A DNA stretch of 64,000 nucleotides. Source: Marinithermofilum abyssi. GTDB lineage: Bacteria > Bacillota > Bacilli > Thermoactinomycetales > DSM-45169. The notes under the pieces are model-generated. The model was not told the origin of the DNA. It did not search any database and worked only from the letters and a program-made list of their open reading frames with translations. Shown one piece after another: positions 7,484 through 17,323 of this stretch; position 1 is the stretch's first letter; each line of letters starts with the position of its first letter. Made by a program: the position numbers and the translations under genes. The stretch lies in contig NZ_BMHQ01000008.1 of assembly GCF_014641195.1 (NCBI RefSeq), positions 1 to 64,000 on the forward strand, read 5' to 3'.

Positions 7484-7938
7484 AGCATCCGTTGTTTGCG
7501 CAGCTGTTTCCCCTCATTCGTCCCCAGAAAAAACCACTGAGGTACCACTTCCTCCAGCACCAGCCAAACGGATTGGCAGACCATATCCTCCAATACCTGA
7601 AACAATTGAAAGTCCTCAGCAGCCTTTTGAAAGAGCTGATCCGCTTCTTCTCCAAATACCTGAAAAAACCAGCGCCGGTATTCCCATGTGTCTGCGGCCC
7701 CTTGTTCCAAGGCTACCCGGCAATGCTTCAATCCCATGACAAAAGAATCAAAGGCCAATCGGTAAACAGCCTCCTCCACCGCTACCCTGCCCCGGGCAGA
7801 CATGGACTTGTGAAAAGGCTCGACCCACTCTATCATGACCCGATCAAGTTCCGTCCACGGAAAGAACTTTAACGCCAGCAGCCGCAGCCGTTCTGCTCTT
7901 TCAAGGAAGGTTTCCTCCAAATCAATCACTTTTCCCAT
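7480..7938 (-). CDS. ybaK: YbaK family protein (DUF2521)
   Basis: 152-residue soluble, mostly helical protein of unknown function, conserved between rpsI and cwlD in Bacillales. The charged N-terminus (GKVIDLEETFLERAERLRLLALKFF) and aromatic-rich helices fit the family; B. subtilis YbaK is about 147 residues. I place the start at the ATG at 7938 behind AGTGGGGTG; an in-frame GTG at 7947 overlaps that ribosome site. The stop codon lies in the terminal TCAA of the structured element at 7070-7483, so the last residues may have been altered by insertion. Confidence 0.78.
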   Translation of the reverse strand: MGKVIDLEETFLERAERLRLLALKFFPWTELDRVMIEWVEPFHKSMSARGRVAVEEAVYRLAFDSFVMGLKHCRVALEQGAADTWEYRRWFFQVFGEEADQLFQKAAEDFQLFQVLEDMVCQSVWLVLEEVVPQWFFLGTNEGKQLRKQRML

Positions 7939-8088
7939 GATGTTCACCCCACTTCCCGCACGGGGACCCTTACACTAGTGTTTGAAAAAAAGGCCGTCAC
8001 CATGCAAAAAAGCAGCTCTTCTGCTAAAACGGCAGCTCAATGAAAATCAATCCGGTCCATTCTGCCTCCTGGCAACATAGTAAAAATA

Positions 8089-8116
8089 TAAAAACCCCTG
8101 CAATATTGCAGGGGTT
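8089..8116 (-). terminator. Terminator of the rplM-rpsI operon
   Basis: AACCCCTGCAAT joined directly to its complement forms a 12-bp stem at 8093-8116, followed on the minus strand by a T-rich run. It ends the rplM-rpsI transcript before ybaK. Confidence 0.85.
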
Positions 8117-8135
8117 GAACACCGATCTCTCCAGA

Positions 8136-8528
8136 TTACCGTTTCGAGAATTGAGGTGCACGACGCGCTTTTTTGAGCCCGTATTTTTTCCGTTCTTTCA
8201 TCCGCGGGTCACGGGTCAGGAATCCGGCTTTTTTCAGCGTCGGGCGCAGCTCCGGATCCACTTTGAGCAGGGCCCGGGCAATGCCGTGACGGATGGCTCC
8301 CGCTTGACCGGTGAAACCGCCGCCGCTCACGTTTACCAATACGTCATAGCGGTTCAAGGTGTCGGTCAACACCAACGGTTGTTTCACAATCGCTTTCAGG
8401 GTTTCCAGGCCGAAGTAGCTATCCATGTCGCGACCGTTGATCACGATGCGACCGTCACCCGGTACCAGGCGGACGCGGGCAACGGATTCTTTGCGGCGAC
8501 CGGTGCCGTAGAATTGGACTTGTGCCAA
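8136..8528 (-). CDS. rpsI: 30S ribosomal protein S9
   Basis: 130 residues, the usual bacterial length. It shows the family start [17 protein letters not shown], the core [19 protein letters not shown], and the basic tail [12 protein letters not shown], whose last Lys-Arg reaches the P-site tRNA. It lies 32 bases downstream of rplM in the standard two-gene operon and ends at the strong terminator 8089-8116. Confidence 0.98.
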   Translation of the reverse strand: MAQVQFYGTGRRKESVARVRLVPGDGRIVINGRDMDSYFGLETLKAIVKQPLVLTDTLNRYDVLVNVSGGGFTGQAGAIRHGIARALLKVDPELRPTLKKAGFLTRDPRMKERKKYGLKKARRAPQFSKR

Positions 8529-8560
8529 GAGTGGTTCCCTCCTTTATGCTGATATGCTGA

Positions 8561-8998
8561 TTATCCGCGCAGTTCCCAGGTTTCCGGGTTTTGCGCCTGA
8601 TGGGGATGTTCCGTTCCGGCGTAAACTTTCAGCTTTTTCAGCTGTTTGCGGCCGAGGCTGTTTTTCGGCAGCATGCCTTTCACAGCCAGTTCAATCATCC
8701 GGTCCGGACGTTGTTCGCGCAGCTCACCGGCAGGGGTGGACTTCAGTCCGCCCGGATAGCCGGAATGACGGTAGTACATTTTTTGCGACGCTTTTTTTCC
8801 GGTCAGTTTCACTTTGGCGGCGTTGATCACCACGACAAAGTCACCGGTATCCACGTGGGGGGTGAATTGCGGCTTATGTTTTCCGCGCAGAATGGCGGCC
8901 ACTTCGGAAGCCACACGGCCCAACGGTTTATTGGCAGCGTCGACCACATACCATTTCCGATCCACTTCGTTCGGTTTGGCCATATATGTGGTTCGCAT
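8561..8998 (-). CDS. rplM: 50S ribosomal protein L13
   Basis: 145 residues with family hallmarks [44 protein letters not shown]-type core, [12 protein letters not shown] and [11 protein letters not shown]13 is an early assembly protein of the large subunit. I chose the second of two adjacent ATGs (8998), about 7 bases after GAGGAGGG, matching the MRTT start seen in B. subtilis. The operon has its own consensus promoter at 9146-9174 and a structured leader. Confidence 0.97.
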   Translation of the reverse strand: MRTTYMAKPNEVDRKWYVVDAANKPLGRVASEVAAILRGKHKPQFTPHVDTGDFVVVINAAKVKLTGKKASQKMYYRHSGYPGGLKSTPAGELREQRPDRMIELAVKGMLPKNSLGRKQLKKLKVYAGTEHPHQAQNPETWELRG

Positions 8999-9001
8999 CA
9001 T

Positions 9002-9140
9002 TTTCCCTCCTCATCTGTCAGCGAGACAATCCATTTCCTCAAACAAAAATCAAACAACCCTGTGGGTAAAGATGGAGTTGTTCCATGGTTTCCCATGGTT
9101 GCGCCGAACTGTTCCACCGGGGCTAGTGGAAAAATACCAA
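9002..9140 (-). ncRNA. Candidate L13 leader in the rplM 5' UTR
   Basis: The transcript from the promoter at 9146-9174 has about 140 untranslated bases. It can form CCATGGGAAACCATGG (near 9099-9084) and, further down, AACAAC pairing with GTTGTT about 25 bases later. Firmicute rplM genes carry an autoregulatory L13 leader, and the position and size fit, but I cannot confirm the consensus by eye. Confidence 0.4.
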
Positions 9141-9145
9141 CGACC

Positions 9146-9174
9146 ATATTACACCAAGCAGTGGCTTATGTCAA
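9146..9174 (-). promoter_or_regulatory. rplM-rpsI promoter (sigma-A)
   Basis: Perfect TTGACA (9174-9169), 17-base spacer, TAATAT (9151-9146) on the minus strand. The truA stop codon (9173-9171) is the TGA inside the -35 hexamer, so the promoter begins exactly where truA ends. Confidence 0.85.
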
Positions 9175-9944
9175 GATCCAGCTTCGGAAGTTTCTTCCTT
9201 CCAAGGGGTATAGCAAACCTTCACCATGACAAGTCCTTCGGGCGGCAGGGTTTTCCCGGCACGCCCCCGATCCTTGGCCTCCAAGATCTCAGGAATAGCC
9301 GCCGGCGACAACTCGCCCTTACCGACTTGGACGAGTGTGCCCGCAATGATCCGGACCATATTGTACAGAAAACCGTTCCCTGTGACAGTGATAGCAACGA
9401 CGCCGTCCTCCGGTTCGGTAATGCGACAGCCGTATAGGGTACGTACCCGGTCTGTCACAGGGGATTTCGCGGAGGAAAAGGAAGTAAAGTCATGAGTCCC
9501 TACCAGATGACTTCCTGCTTCCTTCATCCGGTCGATATCCAGCAAGACAGGCAGATGCGTCCGAAACCGCCGGGTAAACACGTCCGGTATCTTGTGGGTA
9601 TCCAAAGTGTAGCAATACTGCTTCCAGCAGGCATCTTTACGGGCATGAAAGTCCAGCGGCACTTCTTCCGTGTCGAGAACAGTCAGATCTCGGGGAAGCG
9701 CCCGATCCAATATCACCGGCCAACGCTCAAGGGGGATCGGCGAATTCGTTTCCCAGTGAATCACTTGTCCCCGGGCATGGACGCCGGCATCTGTGCGGCC
9801 TGCTCCGGTTACAGTCACGTTCTCTCCCGTAATCCGGGAAAGGGTTTCCTCCAGCGTACCCTGAACGGTCCGTTGCCAGGGCTGTCGTTGGAAGCCGAAA
9901 AAATCGGTGCCATCGTAGGCAACAGTCATCTTCAGCTTCCTCAT
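9171..9944 (-). CDS. truA: tRNA pseudouridine(38-40) synthase TruA
   Basis: 257-residue enzyme that isomerises uridines 38-40 in the tRNA anticodon stem. The catalytic aspartate Asp52 sits in GAGRTDAGVHARGQV; other family blocks are MTVAYDGTDFFGFQRQP near the start and GNGFLYNMVRIIAGTLVQVG. I chose the ATG at 9944 (MRKLKMTVAYDG), matching the known start context; the open frame runs further upstream without family similarity. It follows ecfT by 56 bases, as in B. subtilis, and overlaps the rplM -35 box at its stop. Confidence 0.96.
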   Translation of the reverse strand: MRKLKMTVAYDGTDFFGFQRQPWQRTVQGTLEETLSRITGENVTVTGAGRTDAGVHARGQVIHWETNSPIPLERWPVILDRALPRDLTVLDTEEVPLDFHARKDACWKQYCYTLDTHKIPDVFTRRFRTHLPVLLDIDRMKEAGSHLVGTHDFTSFSSAKSPVTDRVRTLYGCRITEPEDGVVAITVTGNGFLYNMVRIIAGTLVQVGKGELSPAAIPEILEAKDRGRAGKTLPPEGLVMVKVCYTPWKEETSEAGS

Positions 9945-10000
9945 CCTGCTTCGACTCCCTTCTCCTGATCCTTTCGCTGATGGATAGATGGATAAGTGCA

Positions 10001-10810
10001 TCAAGTGTTTAACCGCAGCCACAGAAGGACCCCTGTCAGCCCCGCCAACAACACCAACATCCCCCAATCCCTCGGTGCAAACTGCAGCTGCCGGATACGG
10101 GTCCGCCCTTTGCCTCCGCGATAACAGCGAGCTTCCATCGCCAGAGCCAACTCTTCCGCCCGGCGAAAAGCGGATACAAACAACGGAATGATCACGGGGA
10201 TGTAGCTCTTGGCCCGCTGAAACAGGTTGCCGGTTTCAAAATCAGCCCCGCGGGCCTGCTGCGCCTTGATGATTTTCTCCGTTTCCTCCCAGAGGGCGGG
10301 AAGGAAGCGAAGGGCGATCGACATCATCAAAGCCAGCTCATGAGCGGGGACACGGAGCTTTTCCAATGGCTTCAGCAGCCGCTCCAGCCCATCGGTTAGA
10401 TCGATGGGGGAAGTGGTCAACGTCAACAACGTGCCCATCACCACCAACAGCAAGAAGCGAAGCGACATCCAGCCTGCTTGCCGAACCCCTTCTTCATAAA
10501 CGGTCACGGGTCCCCATTGTAAAAGCAAGTCTCCTCCTTTGGTAAACCCAAGATGAAGAAGCGCTGTCAAAGCGATCAACCATAAAATCGGCTTCAACCC
10601 CCGGAAAATCATCGGCAAAGGGATGCGGGAAAGCCAAACGCCTCCTGCCGCTATTACGGTCAAGAACAAATAGGCTAAAGCATCTTGGGCGAGGAAAACA
10701 ACAAACATATAGCCGAATACAAACAACAGTTTCGTTCGCGGATCGAGGCGGTGCAACACGGATCCCGTCGGTATATACTGGCCCAGTACCGGGCTTTGGA
10801 AGGCGCTCAT
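10001..10810 (-). CDS. ecfT: ECF transporter transmembrane subunit EcfT
   Basis: 269-residue membrane protein that couples the two EcfA ATPases to interchangeable substrate-binding S components for vitamins and metals. Hydrophobic segments occur at roughly 25-60, 65-95, 108-130 and near the C-terminus. The coupling-helix signatures containing Ala-Arg-Gly appear as AQQARGADFE and AMEARCYRGG. The ATG overlaps the ecfA2 stop (ATGA), so translation is coupled. The open frame extends upstream inside ecfA2, but only the start at 10810 gives the conserved QYIPTGSVLHRLDPRTKLL N-terminus. Confidence 0.95.
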   Translation of the reverse strand: MSAFQSPVLGQYIPTGSVLHRLDPRTKLLFVFGYMFVVFLAQDALAYLFLTVIAAGGVWLSRIPLPMIFRGLKPILWLIALTALLHLGFTKGGDLLLQWGPVTVYEEGVRQAGWMSLRFLLLVVMGTLLTLTTSPIDLTDGLERLLKPLEKLRVPAHELALMMSIALRFLPALWEETEKIIKAQQARGADFETGNLFQRAKSYIPVIIPLFVSAFRRAEELALAMEARCYRGGKGRTRIRQLQFAPRDWGMLVLLAGLTGVLLWLRLNT

Positions 10811-11670
10811 CCGGACTTCCCTTCCTTCCATCGGGCGAGAAGAGAGGATGCCAGATCCTCTTCCCGGCGAATCCCTTGCGGAAGAGGGGGGTGTAGATTC
10901 CGATTCAGCTCTTCCGCCAATACGATCCACTCCGGCACTTCCAAGCCCCACTCTCTCAACCGGGTTCCATGAGCAAACACTTGCTCCGGTGTGCCTTCAG
11001 CAACCAAACGCCCACGATGCATCACGAACATCCGCTCTGCATGCCGGGAGATCTCTTCCATGCTGTGAGATACCATGATTACTGTCATCTTTTGCTCCCG
11101 CTGAATCTGACGAATGGTTTCGAGCAGCTCCCGCTGTCCTCTCGGGTCTAATCCCGCCGTGGGTTCATCCAAAATCAACACCCGGGGCTGCATGGCCAGA
11201 ACGCCGGCCAACGCCACTCGCCGCATCTGACCGCCGCTTAAATGAAAAGGGGAAAGGTCAGCCAGCTCAGACGGCAATCCTGCCCATGCCATCGCCTGTT
11301 CGACCCGTTGTTCCACTTCTTCCGGGGACAGCCCCAGATTTCGGGGGCCAAAAGCAATATCTTTGGCCACCGTTTCCTCAAACAGCTGATGCTCCGGATA
11401 CTGAAAAACCACACTCACCCATTTTCGAAACGGCTTCCGGTTTTTGGTCTCCGGATCCAAAACAGCATCAAATACACGAACCCGCCCCTGGGTGGGACGG
11501 AGCAGGCCTGCGATCAATTGGATGAGGGTGGATTTTCCCGAACCGGTGGGTCCCACGATGCCGATAAAACTCCCCGCCTCCATACGAAGGCTGACATCCT
11601 GCAACGCTGTATGAGCAAAGGGTGTCCCTGCCATATAGACATGACTCAGCCCTTCGATAACAATCCCCAT
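10807..11670 (-). CDS. ecfA2: ECF transporter ATPase EcfA2
   Basis: 287-residue ABC ATPase. Walker A GPTGSGKST (40-48), Q-loop VFQYPEHQLFEETV, signature LSGGQMRR, Walker B VLILDEPTAGLDP and switch histidine MVSHSMEE are all present, so it should be catalytically competent. With EcfA1 it forms the heterodimeric motor of the group II ECF transporter. It overlaps ecfA1 by 25 bases and ecfT by 4, indicating one translational unit. Confidence 0.96.
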   Translation of the reverse strand: MGIVIEGLSHVYMAGTPFAHTALQDVSLRMEAGSFIGIVGPTGSGKSTLIQLIAGLLRPTQGRVRVFDAVLDPETKNRKPFRKWVSVVFQYPEHQLFEETVAKDIAFGPRNLGLSPEEVEQRVEQAMAWAGLPSELADLSPFHLSGGQMRRVALAGVLAMQPRVLILDEPTAGLDPRGQRELLETIRQIQREQKMTVIMVSHSMEEISRHAERMFVMHRGRLVAEGTPEQVFAHGTRLREWGLEVPEWIVLAEELNRNLHPPLPQGIRREEDLASSLLARWKEGKSG

Positions 11671-12494
11671 AACTCGTTCACCAGTTCCTTTGTATCGGAG
11701 GCAGTACCGGTAAGCGGCATGCCCTGCTTTTGCAGCTGTTCCTGCAGCCGGTAAATCAGCGGAGGTTCCAAGTCCCAGTCTCGCAAGCGCTCACCTTGAC
11801 GAAAGACTTCACCGGGTGCTCCTTGCATCTGAACCCGGCCTTCGGCCATCACTACCAAACGATCTGCCAGAGATGCTTCCCGTGCGGAGTGGGTAATATG
11901 AACCACCGTTGTTCCCTGTCGATGCAAGTCTTGAATCGCCTGCATCACATCGTCCCGGCCGGCAGGGTCCAACATGGAGGTGGACTCATCAAACAGGATC
12001 ACAGCCGGTTTCATCGCCAAGATCCCGGCAATCGCCAGTCTCTGCTTCTGTCCGCCGGACAGGTGATGGGGGGAGTCCTCCTCTCGACCCGCCAACCCCA
12101 TCTGTGACAGCACCTCGGGGATTCGACGAAGCATTTCCGCCCGGGGAACCCCCAAGTTCTCCATGCCAAAAGCGACATCATCCCGAACGGTGGCCCCCAC
12201 AATCTGGTTATCCGGATTTTGAAACACCATCCCCACCTGGCGGCGGATTTCCCATAGGTCTTCCGCATTTCGGGTGTCTTTTCCCATCACCCGAACACAT
12301 CCCTCTGTCGGCAGCAGCAATCCGTTCAGCAATTTGGCCAAGGTTGATTTGCCGGAACCATTGGGGCCCATCACCGCCACGTACTCCCCGGGATCGATCC
12401 GCAGATTCACCCCTTGCAAAGCCCACTGACTGCGAGGGGTTTTCTCGGGGAAATAGTGATAAAACACTTCATGGACCTCCACAATGGGTGCCAT
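11646..12494 (-). CDS. ecfA1: ECF transporter ATPase EcfA1
   Basis: 282-residue ABC ATPase with Walker A GPNGSGKST (43-51), Q-loop VFQNPDNQIVGATV, signature LSGGQKQR, and Walker B VILFDESTSMLDP. The serine-for-proline change after DE is usual in this subfamily. First gene of the ecfA1-ecfA2-ecfT-truA set downstream of rplQ, the standard Bacillales order. It is separated from rplQ by the terminator at 12548-12586, so a promoter of its own would be expected in 12495-12547, but I see no convincing one. Confidence 0.96.
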   Translation of the reverse strand: MAPIVEVHEVFYHYFPEKTPRSQWALQGVNLRIDPGEYVAVMGPNGSGKSTLAKLLNGLLLPTEGCVRVMGKDTRNAEDLWEIRRQVGMVFQNPDNQIVGATVRDDVAFGMENLGVPRAEMLRRIPEVLSQMGLAGREEDSPHHLSGGQKQRLAIAGILAMKPAVILFDESTSMLDPAGRDDVMQAIQDLHRQGTTVVHITHSAREASLADRLVVMAEGRVQMQGAPGEVFRQGERLRDWDLEPPLIYRLQEQLQKQGMPLTGTASDTKELVNELWGLLSKG

Positions 12495-12547
12495 GGTTTC
12501 ACCTCACTTCACCCGCTGGCCGCATGCGGCGATCATTGTATATAAAG

Positions 12548-12586
12548 AAAAAAGGGCAGATTTCAGGATCGGAACGATCCTGCCCT
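12548..12586 (-). terminator. Terminator after rplQ
   Basis: On the minus strand GGGCAG and CTGCCC enclose an inner CAGGATC/GATCCTG stem and are followed by T6. It marks the end of the S10-spc-alpha ribosomal superoperon. Confidence 0.8.
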
Positions 12587-12608
12587 CTCCCTTTCATCGA
12601 CACACGCG

Positions 12609-12998
12609 TTATTTCACCAGTTCCAGATACACCATTTCGGCACCGTCGCCGCGGCGGGGACCGATTTTGATGATCCGGGTGTAACCGCCGTTGCGGTCTT
12701 CATAACGCGGACCCACTTCATCAAAGAGCTTCTTTATGGCATCCACTTTTTCGTGGTTTACACTTTCGCCGTCTTTCTCGGTGCGGGAGCGCTCCTTGCG
12801 GACAAATGCCGCTGCTTGACGACGAGCGTGCAGATCGCCCCGTTTTGCCAAGGTGATCATTTTTTCCGCGATGGACCGCACTTCCTTGGCTTTGGCTTCG
12901 GAAGTCTCAATTCGCTCGTTGATGATCAGGTCGGTGACTAGATCCCGAAGCAAAGCTTTCCGTGCAGCACTGTTACGACCCAATTTTGCATATGCCAT
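12609..12998 (-). CDS. rplQ: 50S ribosomal protein L17
   Basis: 129 residues, starting [24 protein letters not shown] and ending [24 protein letters not shown], both family blocks. The internal charged stretch ([21 protein letters not shown]) makes it longer than the 120-residue B. subtilis form. Last gene of the alpha operon, 33 bases after rpoA. Confidence 0.98.
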   Translation of the reverse strand: MAYAKLGRNSAARKALLRDLVTDLIINERIETSEAKAKEVRSIAEKMITLAKRGDLHARRQAAAFVRKERSRTEKDGESVNHEKVDAIKKLFDEVGPRYEDRNGGYTRIIKIGPRRGDGAEMVYLELVK

Positions 12999-13031
12999 GG
13001 ATTTCCCCTCCCTCGTGTCAAAGTCGCGATG

Positions 13032-13976
13032 TCAGTCGTCCTTGCGCAGGGAAAGTCCCAACTCAGCCAGCTTTTCCTGCACTTCTTCCAGGGACTTGCG
13101 TCCCAGGTTGCGGACCTTCATCATATCTTCTTCTGTCTTTTGCGTCAGCTCTTGGACAGTGTTGATACCGGCCCGCTTGAGACAGTTGTAGGAGCGGACA
13201 GACAGGTCCAGCTCTTCGATGGTCATTTCCATGACCTTTTCTTTCTTGTCTTCTTCTTTTTCGACCATAATCTCGGCGTCTTGCGCTTCTTCGTTCAGAC
13301 CCACAAAGAGCATGAGATGCTCGGTCAGTATCTTGGCCCCGAGGCTGACGGATTCGTCCGGACGCAGACTGCCGTCGGTCCACACTTCCAAAGTCAGCTT
13401 GTCATAGTTGGTGACTTGACCGACCCGGGTGTTTTCCACTTCATAGTTCACCCGTTCGATGGGTGTGTAGATGGAATCCACGGGAATAACCCCGATGGTT
13501 TGTTCTTCGTTTTTATTGCGTTCGGCCGGCACATAGCCCCGTCCGCGGTTGGCGGTCATCCGGATATGAAGGCGTGCATCATCAGCCAGGGTGGCGATAT
13601 GCAGATCCGGGTTCAAAATCTCCACGTCGGAATCGGCGCGGATGTCTCCGGCTTTGACTTCACCGCCGCCTTCGACGTCGATCTCCAGGACCTTTTCCTC
13701 ATCCGAATGGATCTTGAGAGCCAAGTGCTTGATGTTAAGGATCAGCTCCGTGGTATCCTCAACCACGCCGGGAATCGTGGAGAATTCGTGCAACACCCCG
13801 TCAATCTGAATGGAGGTTACAGCCGCACCCGGAAGGGATGACAGCAAGATGCGGCGCAACGAGTTGCCGAGGGTGGTGCCGTATCCGCGTTCCAAGGGTT
13901 CCACAACGAATTTCCCGTATCGGCCATCTTCACTCATCTCAACGGTTTCGATTTTTGGCTTTTCGATTTCTATCAT
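13032..13976 (-). CDS. rpoA: DNA-directed RNA polymerase subunit alpha
   Basis: 314 residues, the same length as in B. subtilis. The N-terminal assembly domain starts [13 protein letters not shown] and contains [19 protein letters not shown]; the C-terminal domain (about 245-310) contains the helix-hairpin-helix [15 protein letters not shown] and [12 protein letters not shown] that contact UP elements and activators. The ATG at 13976 is preceded by GAAGGAGGG at about 12 bases. A 180-base gap to rpsK (13977-14155) holds no gene and no clear promoter. Confidence 0.98.
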   Translation of the reverse strand: MIEIEKPKIETVEMSEDGRYGKFVVEPLERGYGTTLGNSLRRILLSSLPGAAVTSIQIDGVLHEFSTIPGVVEDTTELILNIKHLALKIHSDEEKVLEIDVEGGGEVKAGDIRADSDVEILNPDLHIATLADDARLHIRMTANRGRGYVPAERNKNEEQTIGVIPVDSIYTPIERVNYEVENTRVGQVTNYDKLTLEVWTDGSLRPDESVSLGAKILTEHLMLFVGLNEEAQDAEIMVEKEEDKKEKVMEMTIEELDLSVRSYNCLKRAGINTVQELTQKTEEDMMKVRNLGRKSLEEVQEKLAELGLSLRKDD

Positions 13977-14155
13977 ACGGTCTTGAAACCCTCCTTCAGA
14001 ACGTCGCATTCCGGGTGAGATCGCAAAAGTATAGCAGTCCGCATATTAAGCCCGAATAGTCGGGCGACGCACTACCAGTAAAGATTCGTCCCATACCAGT
14101 ATAGACACGCTTCTACCCGTTTAAACCAGCGCCCCGACCCGGAATTTGGATCGTA

Positions 14156-14557
14156 TTAAACACGGCGACGCTTCGGCGGGCGGCACCCGTTGTGAGGGAT
14201 CGGTGTAACGTCTTTGATGAGGTTCACTTCAAGCCCGGCCGCTTGCAGGGAACGAATGGCGGCTTCCCGGCCGGCTCCCGGCCCTTTCACCATGACTTCC
14301 ACCGTTTTCATGCCATGCTCCATCGCTTGTTTGGCAGCAGCTTCCGCAGCCATTTGAGCTGCAAAGGGCGTGCTTTTACGGGAGCCCTTGAAGCCCAAGG
14401 TACCGGAACTTGCCCAAGAGATGGTGTTTCCCCGCTTGTCGGTGATGGTGACGATTGTATTGTTGAACGTGGAACGAATATGAACCGTACCCGATTCGAC
14501 GTTTTTCCGTGCGCGGCGTTTTACGCGCTGGTTAGTAGTTCTTTTCTTGGCAGCCAT
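14156..14557 (-). CDS. rpsK: 30S ribosomal protein S11
   Basis: 133 residues. Family blocks [35 protein letters not shown] and [17 protein letters not shown] are intact. S11 forms part of the 30S platform. It follows rpsM by 22 bases in the conserved rpmJ-rpsM-rpsK-rpoA-rplQ order. Confidence 0.98.
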   Translation of the reverse strand: MAAKKRTTNQRVKRRARKNVESGTVHIRSTFNNTIVTITDKRGNTISWASSGTLGFKGSRKSTPFAAQMAAEAAAKQAMEHGMKTVEVMVKGPGAGREAAIRSLQAAGLEVNLIKDVTPIPHNGCRPPKRRRV

Positions 14558-14579
14558 CGTTTTCCCTCCTTACTATCGA

Positions 14580-14948
14580 TTATTTTTTCTTGTTGGCAAC
14601 TGTCCGACGAGGACCTTTGCGCGTCCGTGCGTTGGTTTTGCTCCGTTGGCCGCGCACCGGCAAACCGCGGCGGTGACGGATTCCCCGATAGGATCCGATT
14701 TCGATCAGGCGCTTGATGTTCAGCGCGGTTTCCCGACGCAGATCCCCTTCAACCACCAGGTTCTTGTCGATGTAGCTACGCAGCTTGGCTACTTCGTCTT
14801 CCGTCAGGTCACGCACCCGCGTATCCGGGTTGATCCCGGTCTCTTTCAAAATGGTGTTGGCTTTGGAACGACCGATCCCGAAGATGTAGGTCAGTCCAAC
14901 TTCCACCCGCTTGTCGCGAGGAAGGTCGACACCCGCAATACGTGCCAT
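14580..14948 (-). CDS. rpsM: 30S ribosomal protein S13
   Basis: 122 residues beginning [26 protein letters not shown] and ending in a basic tail ([15 protein letters not shown]) that reaches the P-site tRNA. The block [25 protein letters not shown] is diagnostic. It lies 19 bases after rpmJ. Confidence 0.98.
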   Translation of the reverse strand: MARIAGVDLPRDKRVEVGLTYIFGIGRSKANTILKETGINPDTRVRDLTEDEVAKLRSYIDKNLVVEGDLRRETALNIKRLIEIGSYRGIRHRRGLPVRGQRSKTNARTRKGPRRTVANKKK

Positions 14949-14967
14949 GTTTTCCGCACCTCCTGTC

Positions 14968-15120
<153 letters not shown>

Positions 15121-15181
15121 TCATTTCCGGCGTCAGGGTTCCTCTCGCTCTGCCGCCGCGACCCTCGACACCGATGAACCG

Positions 15182-15400
15182 TTACTTATATCGATAAGTG
15201 ATACGGCCTCGGGTCAAATCGTACGGGGAGAGCTGGACCGTCACCTTGTCGCCGGGGAGGATCCGGATGAAGTGCATGCGGATCTTGCCGGAAACGTGAG
15301 CAAGCACTTTGTGACCATTCTCCAGTTCTACACGAAACATCGCATTGGGCAGGGGCTCGATAACCGTGCCCTCCACCTCGATCACATCTTCTTTGGCCAT
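15182..15400 (-). CDS. infA: Translation initiation factor IF-1
   Basis: 72 residues, an S1-like OB-fold protein that binds the 30S A site during initiation. [41 protein letters not shown] is the classic family start, and [16 protein letters not shown] the classic end. Placed between the KOW protein gene and rpmJ as in other Bacillales. Confidence 0.98.
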   Translation of the reverse strand: MAKEDVIEVEGTVIEPLPNAMFRVELENGHKVLAHVSGKIRMHFIRILPGDKVTVQLSPYDLTRGRITYRYK

Positions 15401-15404
15401 TGAC

Positions 15405-15713
15405 TCACTCTCCTTTTTTACTCTCCTGCTTGAGGAGGTATTGGTTCAGGGCGTAGCGCAGTTTGGCGTTCGTTACCCGACCGTCCTGTTCCAAGTCTTC
15501 CGCTACTTCCCGGGCGATGTGCTTGGTAGGCTGGATATGCTTGACGTTTTTCCTTTTCGAACGGCCAAACTTCCGTTTGTCCCCATCCGCCAAATGGACG
15601 AAGTGTGGTTCTTCCACACGGATCACTATCGCATATCTCCCTGCCTCACGACCCCTTAACACCCGGACGATTTGACCAGGTTGAGGCCGCCTTTCGCCGT
15701 CCGTCACATCCAT
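15405..15713 (-). CDS. KOW-domain RNA-binding protein (L14e-like)
   Basis: 102-residue basic protein. An N-terminal KOW motif is visible in [26 protein letters not shown], followed by a lysine/arginine patch ([19 protein letters not shown]). Proteins of this kind are found between map and infA in many Firmicutes and resemble archaeal/eukaryotic L14e, which suggests ribosome or rRNA binding; the exact role is not established to my knowledge. I chose ATG 15713 over the adjacent GTG because AAAGGTG is better spaced. The stop lies 4 bases before infA. Confidence 0.82.
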   Translation of the reverse strand: MDVTDGERRPQPGQIVRVLRGREAGRYAIVIRVEEPHFVHLADGDKRKFGRSKRKNVKHIQPTKHIAREVAEDLEQDGRVTNAKLRYALNQYLLKQESKKGE

Positions 15714-15726
15714 CACCCTTCACCTT

Positions 15727-17126
<1,400 letters not shown>

Positions 17127-17175
17127 TCATCCCTCCCGGTGTGTTTCGACCAAAACGGGTGGTCCGCATGGACGC

Positions 17176-17235
17176 ACGCCTTTGGCGACCTTTTGATGTC
17201 CAGGTTCAACGGAAGTACACACCATCCAAAGGCGT
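17176..17235. repeat. Inverted repeat in the secY-adk spacer
   Basis: ACGCCTTTGG (17176-17185) is repeated in inverted orientation at 17226-17235. A second short stem, CCCCGGA...TCCGGGG, lies near 17290-17309. There is no T-run, so this looks like a folded leader of adk rather than a terminator. Confidence 0.6.
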
Positions 17236-17323
17236 CACCATCTATCGGAGGAGACCTGATCACAAGAAGTCTCCGGTTTTATGGATGATCCCCGGATACA
17301 CTCCGGGGCACCCTGGTGTTTCA

